The notes beneath the pieces were generated by a model. That model ran no database searches, was not told the DNA's origin, and saw nothing but the letters and a program-made list of their open reading frames with translations. Positions 1-4,665 of a DNA stretch of 5,151 nt are shown here, one piece after another. A program made the translations under genes and the position numbers. The stretch spans positions 1 to 5,151 of the forward strand of contig JAGZWV010000075.1 in NCBI GenBank assembly GCA_018378775.1. Direction: 5' to 3'. Each line of letters opens with the position of its first letter. Position 1 is the stretch's first letter. The DNA comes from Collinsella sp. (GTDB taxonomy: Bacteria > Actinomycetota > Coriobacteriia > Coriobacteriales > Coriobacteriaceae).

Positions 1-240
1 GCTGAGCTCCGGCACATCCTCGGGATTTCCGGTCTCGGCAATCTCGCACTGCAGCACATCCGCATAGTCAAAAATCTTCGGCTCGCCGCCGCGCTGATGC
101 ACGGCCCACTTGCGGCGCGTGGCATCCTGGTAGATAGCCGGCAAAAATGTAAACCGCGGCGGGTCCAAAATCGTATCCGTGATGGTAAACACATCGGAAT
201 CAAAGGCATCCTGCGGGTTTTTCTTCTTGAACAGCCCCAT
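1..240 (-). CDS. Hypothetical protein, N-terminal part only (runs off the window)
   Basis: The frame is open for 80 codons from an ATG at 240-238 to the left edge of the window, so only the N-terminus is visible. The start is supported by a strong ribosome binding site, GGAGG on the minus strand at 246-250, five bases before the ATG. The protein opens MGLFKKK, a short basic stretch, and continues with mixed polar and aromatic residues. A segment around residues 56-66, ending KIFDYADVLQCEI, looks like consecutive beta strands. No signal peptide or membrane segment is visible in this part, and there is a single cysteine, so no zinc-finger pair. I do not recognise the family. A cytoplasmic protein with a small beta-rich domain is the most that can be said. 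It follows the permease gene after a 433-bp gap that contains repeat block 1, so it probably has its own promoter; this is inference. Confidence 0.75.
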   Translation of the reverse strand, partial: MGLFKKKNPQDAFDSDVFTITDTILDPPRFTFLPAIYQDATRRKWAVHQRGGEPKIFDYADVLQCEIAETGNPEDVPELS

Positions 241-361
241 ATCAGCCTCCCGTACTAGCATTAAACAACTCAAGCCGAATATAGCACCAATTTCAAGCCA
301 CCGCTTTAGCGCATCGGTGCGTGGCGCCTATGGCTCGCTCAGCGGAAGAGTTTACAGGCGA
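241..361. other. Leader/promoter region of the left-edge gene
   Basis: This is the part of the 433-bp gene-free gap (241-673) not occupied by the repeat block. It should hold the promoter of the minus-strand gene starting at 240. A TATATT box lies on the minus strand at 278-283, about 38 bp before the start codon, which suits a short leader. I see no convincing -35 partner 16-18 bp upstream, so the promoter assignment is weak. A palindromic GGCGCC at 323-328 is too short to interpret. No tRNA or small ORF with a believable ribosome binding site is visible here. Confidence 0.3.
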
Positions 362-436
362 GGGCCGGGGTGGTTGGTATAGGTTTTGGAAGTGGGCTTC
401 GCGAACTTCCAAAACCTATACCAACCACCCCGGCCC
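362..436. repeat. Hairpin A1: perfect 32-bp inverted repeat
   Basis: Arms 362-393 and 405-436 are perfectly complementary over 32 bp and enclose an 11-nt loop, GGGCTTCGCGA. The stem base GGGCCGGGGTG and the tip GAAGT are the same as in hairpin A2. The 16 bp between them are specific to this copy. There is no T-run directly after either side, so it is not a textbook intrinsic terminator, although a hairpin this long may still stop or pause RNA polymerase or protect an RNA end. Confidence 0.95.
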
Positions 437-548
437 CGGCAATGTAATCCTGGCTGACCATAGTTGGATGCGCGGTCCACAAGGCGGTATCAGCAAAGTC
501 CCTATTACATAAAAAAGAATCAGCCCCCGCAGATCGAAACGGTCGAGA
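437..548. other. Structured spacer of block 1
   Basis: The spacer between hairpins A1 and B1 contains nested inverted repeats. ATGTAAT (442-448) pairs with ATTACAT (504-510). GCTGA (453-457) pairs with TCAGC (490-494). GGA (466-468) pairs with TCC (476-478) around a 7-nt loop. A separate small hairpin is GATCG-AAA-CGGTC (532-544). An A6 run (511-516) reads as a T6 tract on the minus strand, 32 bp beyond the base of hairpin B1. The same elements recur at matching places in block 2. The RNA-like fold is inference from pairing by eye. Confidence 0.5.
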
Positions 549-633
549 GGGCCGCCTCCGGGCGGGTTACCTTGCTCCGGGAAGTTCGCGAAGCCCACTT
601 CCTGGAGCAAGGTAACCCGCCCGGAGGCGGCCC
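549..633. repeat. Hairpin B1: 37-bp inverted repeat
   Basis: Arms 549-585 and 597-633 pair over 37 bp with one exception, G579 opposite T603, around the 11-nt loop TCGCGAAGCCC. This loop is the reverse complement of the hairpin A loop. The stem is GC-rich and matches hairpin B2 except at that one base. It begins 41 bp downstream of the permease stop codon in the direction of transcription. The minus-strand T6 tract follows after about 32 bp, so it may contribute to transcription termination, though the distance is longer than in a classical terminator. Confidence 0.93.
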
Positions 634-673
634 CAGCGCGAGGCCGTCCCGCATGCCACCCCGTCCCGAATGC

Positions 674-1612
674 CTACCCGCACAGGGTGGCTACTAGGGG
701 GATGGTCAGGATGGAACAGAGGATCGACAGGAAGGTGCACTGCATCATGGGGCGGGCGTCCTTGCCGTATTGGAGACAGTACAGCGTGCCGTTGCTGCCT
801 ACCGGCATTGCCATCTCGAGCACGAGTGTCGTGATAAACATGGGCGTCATGCCCGGCCAAACGCGAGCCACGGCAAGGCACGCCACGGGCACGATAACCA
901 GACGGAATGCCACGGCGACATAGGCTCGCCAGTTGGTGAGCATCTCCAGCGGATGATACTTGGCGATGGACGACCCCATGAGCAGCAGCGCCGCCGGGGT
1001 GGTCATGGTGCCCACGATGGAAATCGAATCGCCCAGCACGCCCCAATCGGTCCAACCCGTCAACACGATCACGAGCACAACAAGGCTCGCGATAAGGCCG
1101 GGGTTTTTGCAGCAAGCGGCAAGGTTTCGCAGTTGCTTCTTCAGGCCGCCTCGTGTGCCACTAAAGAGCATGACACCGACGGTAAACATAAATATGTTGA
1201 GGGGGATGAGCGCAATCGAAGCATAGAGCAGCGCCTGCTTGCCAAGCACCGCCTGAACAACCGGAAACCCGATAAAACCGGCATTTCCAAAGAGCACGGC
1301 AAAGCGATACGAACACTCGGTTCCCTTAGGCACACGAAGGACAGCGGTAACGGCAAACGCGATTACGATCGCCACCACATACATGACAATAGACAAACCC
1401 ATGAGCGAAAACGTATCGGCAACGCTCGGCAGCTGCACATCGTCACCCAGCGCCGACGAAAGCACCAAGCACGGCAACGCCACCTGAAGCAGCAGACGCG
1501 AAAGCTCGCGCTCAAACTCAGCCTTCATAAATCCCAGCTTGGAGATACACCACCCCAACAGGATCGGCAAAGAGACCGTCACCATCTGCAACGCCACGCT
1601 CGTAAAGCTCAT
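674..1612 (-). CDS. AEC-family (auxin efflux carrier-like) permease
   Basis: This 312-residue protein is the usual length for bacterial members of the AEC family (PF03547), integral membrane carriers that move small organic anions such as malate or related carboxylates; the substrate cannot be read from the sequence. Hydrophobic segments lie at roughly residues 5-25, 40-55, 68-93, 104-122, 128-150, 172-188, 197-215, 230-250, 255-270 and 290-310, giving about ten membrane spans in two halves. The family-typical FGNAGFIGFPV stretch is at 108-118, and a second glycine/asparagine motif, GSNGTLYCLQYG, at 272-283. No cleavable signal peptide is seen. The ATG at 1612-1610 is chosen because AGGGGGA (1617-1623, minus strand) sits four bases upstream and the first span begins directly after it. 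The gene lies between the two repeat blocks. The A2 hairpin ends only 27 bp before the start codon, and no clear promoter was found in the 320-bp gap, so transcription may come from xfp or from within the block. Confidence 0.92.
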   Translation of the reverse strand: MSFTSVALQMVTVSLPILLGWCISKLGFMKAEFERELSRLLLQVALPCLVLSSALGDDVQLPSVADTFSLMGLSIVMYVVAIVIAFAVTAVLRVPKGTECSYRFAVLFGNAGFIGFPVVQAVLGKQALLYASIALIPLNIFMFTVGVMLFSGTRGGLKKQLRNLAACCKNPGLIASLVVLVIVLTGWTDWGVLGDSISIVGTMTTPAALLLMGSSIAKYHPLEMLTNWRAYVAVAFRLVIVPVACLAVARVWPGMTPMFITTLVLEMAMPVGSNGTLYCLQYGKDARPMMQCTFLSILCSILTIPLVATLCG

Positions 1613-1639
1613 CCACTCCCCCTCTTATCTATCCCACGA

Positions 1640-1712
1640 GGGCCGGGGTGCCTGCTTTGTTTTGAGAAGTGGGCTTCGCGAACTTCTCAAAACAAAGCAG
1701 GCACCCCGGCCC
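1640..1712. repeat. Hairpin A2: perfect 31-bp inverted repeat
   Basis: Arms 1640-1670 and 1682-1712 are perfectly complementary over 31 bp around the loop GGGCTTCGCGA. Base (GGGCCGGGGTG) and tip (GAAGT) match A1; the 15 bp between are different. On the minus strand it lies immediately before the permease ribosome binding site, so any transcript entering from upstream would carry this hairpin in the 5' leader. Confidence 0.95.
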
Positions 1713-1825
1713 CGGCAATGTAATCCTAGCTGACCAAAGTTAGATGCGCAGTCTCCAGGGCAGCATCAGCAAAGTCACCATTGCATTAAAAAAAATTTCA
1801 GCCCCGCAGATCGAAACGGTCGAGA
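1713..1825. other. Structured spacer of block 2
   Basis: It holds the same nested pairings as block 1. ATGTAAT (1718-1724) faces ATTGCAT (1780-1786), with T1721 opposite G1783. GCTGA (1729-1733) faces TCAGC (1766-1770). AGA (1742-1744) faces TCT (1752-1754), where block 1 has GGA/TCC, a paired change. GATCG-AAA-CGGTC is at 1809-1821. The A-run is longer here (A8, 1788-1795) and reads as T8 on the minus strand, 30 bp beyond the base of B2. Confidence 0.5.
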
Positions 1826-1910
1826 GGGCCGCCTCCGGGCGGGTTACCTTGCTCCGGGAAGTTCGCGAAGCCCACTTCCCGGAGCAAGGTAACCCGCCCG
1901 GAGGCGGCCC
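1826..1910. repeat. Hairpin B2: perfect 37-bp inverted repeat
   Basis: Arms 1826-1862 and 1874-1910 are perfectly complementary over 37 bp around the loop TCGCGAAGCCC. It starts 22 bp after the xfp stop codon in the direction of transcription, and a minus-strand T8 tract follows 30 bp past its base. It is placed to end or process the xfp message; that role is inferred from position and stem strength only. Confidence 0.93.
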
Positions 1911-1932
1911 CAGCGCGAGGCCGTCCCGGATG

Positions 1933-4461
1933 CTATTCGTTGTCGCCAGCGGTCATTTGGGTTGCGGAGAGCGCGCCGTCGGCTGCGGTTGCGGCAGCGG
2001 CGTCGGGCCAGACCCAGTCGGTGAAGGCCGGGTGATCGTAGCCCTCGTCGCAAGCGAACTCGAAGGCTTCGGTGCGGAAGGCCTCCCACTCGTTGATCTG
2101 CTCGGCAAACTTGTCGGCATCGACCATACGCAGCACGTCGGCAGCCAGGGCCCAACGGTCCATGTTGTTCAGGCGCAGCATGTCGAACGGTGTGGTCGTG
2201 GAGCCCTTCTCCTCGTAGCCGTGGACGCGGAAGGCGTCGTGGCCGGGGCGGTTCCAGATCAGGCGGCGAATCGTGCCGGCATAGGCGTGGAAGGCAAAGA
2301 GAACGGGCTTCTCGCCGCAGCCGAAGAATTCAGCCCAGCGCTCGTCGCTGATGGCCTGGTCGTTCTCGCAGACGTTCTGGATCTTGAGCAGGTCGACCAC
2401 GTTGACGAACCAAACCTTGATGCCCAGCTCGCGCAGCATGTCGGTTGCCGCCAGAGCCTCGAGCGTCGGCACGTCACCGCAGGTGGCAACGACGACATCG
2501 GCCTCGGCGAGCGAGGCGGCGGTCGATGCCCACTCCCAGGTCGCAACGCCCTCGGCAAGCTCGGCCTTGGCCTCGTCGACCGTCTGGAAGGTCGGGGCGG
2601 GCTGCTTGCCGCAGAAGATGGCGTTGACGCAGTCGGTGGACTGGTAGACGCGCTCGGCCACGGCAAGGGCCATGTTGGCATCTGCCGGATAGTAGGCGTT
2701 CACGATATGCGTTTCGTTGGCCTTGTTGAGCAGTAGGTCGATAAAGCCGGGGTCCTGGTGAGAGAAGCCGTTGTGGTCCTGGCGCCAGACGTGGCTCGAC
2801 AGCAGAATGTTGAGGCCGCTGATGGGGGCACGCCACGGAATCTCACGCTTGGTGGCCTCGAGCCACTTGCAGTGCTGGTTGACCATGGAATCAACCACGT
2901 GGACAAAGCTCTCGTAGGAGCTCCACACGCCGGAGCGGCCGGTGAGCACGTAGGCCTCGAGGAAGCCCTCGCACTGATGCTCGGACAGCTGCTCGACGAC
3001 CTTACCGGAACCAGCCAGCAGCTCATCGTTGGCCTCGTCCTCGTAGAAGCCGGCATCCCACTGCTTCTTGGTCACCCTGTAGGCAGCCTGCAGGCGGTTG
3101 GATGCGGTCTCGTCGGGGCCGAAGATGCGGAAGTCGTCCATGTTCTTGGCCAGGACATCGGCGGTGTACTCACCAAAGACGCGGGCGGCCTCGGTGGAGC
3201 CCCAGCCGTGACCCTTCTCGGCAACGGGGATCTCGTGGGCGTGGATGTCGGGCAGCTCGAGCTCGCGACGGACCTTGCCGCCGTTTGCGTTGGGGTTGGC
3301 ACCAATGCGCAGCTCGCCGGTCGGCATAAAGGCCGTCACCTCGGGACGCACCTGGCCCTCGGGCGTAAAGAGCTCCTCGGGCTTGTAGGAACGCAGCCAC
3401 TCACGCAGCACGCGGAAGTGCTCGTGGGTGTCCTTGGCGCTCGCCAGCGGCACCTGGTGCGCACGCCAGGAGTCCTCGGTCTTCTTGCCGTCGATCTGCT
3501 TGGGGCAGGTCCAGCCCTTGGGCGTGCGGAACACGATCATGGGGTAGGCCGGACGAGCGACGGTCTCGCCCGCGGCGGCTTGCGCCTGAGCGGTGGCCTT
3601 GATGTCGCAGATCTCGTCGAAGACCTGCTCAAACAGGGCGGCGAAACGCTCGTGGATGCTCGCGTGGCTCTCGTCGTCAAAGCCGGCGACAAAGAAGTGC
3701 GGCTTATAGCCCATACCCTCAAAGAACTTGGTGAGCTCCTCGTCGGACACGCGGGCAAGGATAGTGGGGTTGGCGATCTTATAGCCGTTGAGGTGCAGAA
3801 TCGGCAGGACGATACCGTCGGTCGCCGGGTTCACGAGCTTGTTGGACTGCCAAGAGGTCGCGAGCGGACCGGTCTCGGACTCGCCATCGCCCACCACGGC
3901 CACGGCCAGCAGGCTCGGGTTGTCCATAACGGCGCCGTAGGCGTGGCTGAGCGTGTAGCCGAGCTCGCCGCCCTCGTGGATGGAACCGGGCGTCTCGGGC
4001 GCAAAGTGGCTCGGGATGCCGCCGGGATAGGAGAACTGGCGGAAGAACTTCTGCAGGCCGGCCTCGTCATTGGTGATGTCGGGGCGAATCTCGCGGTAGG
4101 TGCCGTCGAGCAGCGACTGAGCAGTACCGGCGGGGCCACCGTGACCAGGGCCCATCAAGAAGATAGCATTCTGGTTGTGGTCGGCGATCAGACGATTGAC
4201 GTGACCGAACAGGAAGTTGATGCCGGGCGTGGTGCCCCAGTGGCCAACCAGGCGGTGCTTAACGTCCGGACGACCGAAGTCGCGCACCTCACCGGTTTTC
4301 TCGTCGACAAAGTCGGGGCGCATTAGCGGGTTAGAGCGAAGGTAGATCTGACCGACGGACAGATAGTTCGATGCGCGCCAATACAGGTCGACGCCCTCGA
4401 GCTCGGAAGCCGGCACCTCGTGGCCCAGCTTTTGCCACGGCGTCCCCAGTGTTTTAGCCAT
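1933..4461 (-). CDS. xfp: Phosphoketolase (xylulose-5-P / fructose-6-P)
   Basis: This complete 842-residue, cytoplasmic, thiamine-diphosphate-dependent phosphoketolase is slightly longer than the ~790-825 usual for the family. Members cleave xylulose-5-P, and in many cases fructose-6-P, with phosphate to acetyl-phosphate plus glyceraldehyde-3-P or erythrose-4-P, the key step of the bifid shunt and heterofermentative pathways. Visible signatures are HWGTTPG (74-80), GPGHGGPAG (104-112), SHAYGAVMDNP (172-182), the ThDP/metal motif GDGESETGPLATSW (191-204) continuing to NKLVNP, LHLNGYKIANPT (222-233), YESF with the probable catalytic glutamate (E517), and SHQDPG (567-572). The C-terminal domain ends in an alanine-rich tail (about 820-833). 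Dual X5P/F6P specificity is not provable from sequence. The ATG at 4461 fits family N-termini and has GAAGGG on the minus strand (4471-4476) nine bases upstream, a slightly long spacing. The promoter carries two LacI-type operators, and a LacI-family gene lies directly upstream. Confidence 0.97.
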   Translation of the reverse strand: MAKTLGTPWQKLGHEVPASELEGVDLYWRASNYLSVGQIYLRSNPLMRPDFVDEKTGEVRDFGRPDVKHRLVGHWGTTPGINFLFGHVNRLIADHNQNAIFLMGPGHGGPAGTAQSLLDGTYREIRPDITNDEAGLQKFFRQFSYPGGIPSHFAPETPGSIHEGGELGYTLSHAYGAVMDNPSLLAVAVVGDGESETGPLATSWQSNKLVNPATDGIVLPILHLNGYKIANPTILARVSDEELTKFFEGMGYKPHFFVAGFDDESHASIHERFAALFEQVFDEICDIKATAQAQAAAGETVARPAYPMIVFRTPKGWTCPKQIDGKKTEDSWRAHQVPLASAKDTHEHFRVLREWLRSYKPEELFTPEGQVRPEVTAFMPTGELRIGANPNANGGKVRRELELPDIHAHEIPVAEKGHGWGSTEAARVFGEYTADVLAKNMDDFRIFGPDETASNRLQAAYRVTKKQWDAGFYEDEANDELLAGSGKVVEQLSEHQCEGFLEAYVLTGRSGVWSSYESFVHVVDSMVNQHCKWLEATKREIPWRAPISGLNILLSSHVWRQDHNGFSHQDPGFIDLLLNKANETHIVNAYYPADANMALAVAERVYQSTDCVNAIFCGKQPAPTFQTVDEAKAELAEGVATWEWASTAASLAEADVVVATCGDVPTLEALAATDMLRELGIKVWFVNVVDLLKIQNVCENDQAISDERWAEFFGCGEKPVLFAFHAYAGTIRRLIWNRPGHDAFRVHGYEEKGSTTTPFDMLRLNNMDRWALAADVLRMVDADKFAEQINEWEAFRTEAFEFACDEGYDHPAFTDWVWPDAAAATAADGALSATQMTAGDNE

Positions 4462-4519
4462 TGTTTATGTCCCTTCGCTGTGCGGTCGCCCTCCGATACG
4501 GCAACCTTTCGTTGGGACT

Positions 4520-4548
4520 AGTATATTTGCTAAAACGTTTTATCATGG
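4520..4548 (-). promoter_or_regulatory. Candidate xfp promoter
   Basis: On the minus strand a good -10 box, TATACT (4520-4525), lies about 59 bp before the xfp start codon. The hexamer 17 bp upstream, CCATGA (4543-4548), is a poor -35 match, so the promoter may be weak, may need an activator, or may use a different upstream contact. Operator 1 falls exactly in the spacer between these boxes, as expected for a repressed promoter. Confidence 0.5.
4528..4545. promoter_or_regulatory. LacI-family operator 1 in the xfp promoter
   Basis: The core TAAAACGTTTTA (4531-4542) is a perfect 12-bp palindrome centred on CG, the classic layout of LacI/GalR-family sites. The symmetry extends, with one mismatch on each side, to TG...CA at 4528-4545. 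It sits just upstream of the -10 box, so a bound protein would block RNA polymerase. The identity of the binding protein is inferred from the adjacent LacI-family gene. Confidence 0.7.
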
Positions 4549-4568
4549 TGAAAAAACGTTTTACCACC
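4547..4568. promoter_or_regulatory. LacI-family operator 2 upstream of xfp
   Basis: A second AAAACGTTTT core (4553-4562) is centred 21 bp from operator 1, two helical turns, so both sites face the same side of the DNA. After two mismatched positions the symmetry resumes with GGTG (4547-4550) and CACC (4565-4568). This spacing suits cooperative binding by two repressor dimers. Confidence 0.65.
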
Positions 4569-4603
4569 CTTATCAATCCCATCGATTAGCAAAACGCGAC
4601 ATT

Positions 4604-4630
4604 CACCTGCGGCATTGCCCGTCACAGGTG
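4604..4630 (-). terminator. Weak candidate terminator after the lacI-type gene
   Basis: CACCTG (4604-4609) and CAGGTG (4625-4630) form a 6-bp stem, with GGC/GCC (4611-4613 and 4617-4619) able to pair inside it. It lies 36 bp downstream of the regulator stop codon. The only T-run is TTTT about nine bases beyond the stem, so termination here is uncertain. Dyad symmetry alone would also fit a protein-binding site. Confidence 0.25.
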
Positions 4631-4665
4631 CTCCACATTCGGTCTCTGCAAATTGATAAACGTGT

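Larger units (their letters stand above)
359..651. repeat. Two-hairpin intergenic repeat block, copy 1
   Basis: This ~293-bp block lies between the permease stop codon (674) and the left-edge gene (240). It is a second copy of the block at 1637-1928 and has the same order of parts: hairpin A (362-436), spacer (437-548) and hairpin B (549-633), then a shared flank ending GGCCGTCCCG. Spacer and B hairpin align with copy 2 almost without gaps; the offset is 1276-1277 bp. The middle of hairpin A is the only part that does not align. No open frame in it is shared with copy 2 or has coding character. No transposase, terminal-repeat pair of an insertion sequence, or target duplication is visible. 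It could be a transcribed structured RNA, a bidirectional terminator cluster, or a REP/MITE-like mobile repeat. Confidence 0.9.
1637..1928. repeat. Two-hairpin intergenic repeat block, copy 2
   Basis: This second copy of the ~290-bp block fills most of the gap between the xfp stop (1933) and the permease start (1612). Hairpin A2 is at 1640-1712, the spacer at 1713-1825, hairpin B2 at 1826-1910, then the shared flank GCGCGAGGCCGTCCCG up to within a few bases of the xfp stop codon. It is in the same orientation as copy 1. By eye the spacers differ at roughly one position in five to six, the B hairpins at one base, and the A stem middles completely. No gene is seen within it. Confidence 0.9.

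Noticed and set aside
321..697. Short open frames over block 1 on both strands (63-77 codons)
   Set aside because: They read through perfect hairpins, so the peptide mirrors the repeat arms; the equivalent frames are not preserved in block 2, which argues against coding.
770..1723. A 317-codon plus-strand frame across the permease and hairpin A2
   Set aside because: It is antisense to the AEC gene, its product is histidine-, arginine- and glutamine-rich low-complexity sequence, and it runs into the repeat block.
549..1910. Hairpins B1 and B2 as ordinary intrinsic terminators
   Set aside because: The minus-strand T tracts lie about 30 bp beyond the stem, not directly after it, and the stems are much longer than needed. 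A termination role is possible but not called.
359..1928. CRISPR array
   Set aside because: There are only two repeat units, about 290 bp long and 1.28 kb apart, with a normal gene between and no short regularly spaced repeats.
359..1928. Composite transposon or insertion sequences around the permease
   Set aside because: The blocks are too short for a transposase, contain no coding frame, and no target-site duplication was found; the enclosed gene looks native.
1744..2736. A 330-codon plus-strand frame starting in block 2 and running into xfp
   Set aside because: The start falls in the non-coding spacer without a ribosome binding site, and the rest is antisense to xfp.
2758..4326. A 522-codon open frame on the plus strand
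   Set aside because: It lies wholly antisense to the well-supported phosphoketolase; long opposite-strand frames are expected in GC-rich codon-biased genes, and the translation (valine, glycine and leucine rich) resembles no family.
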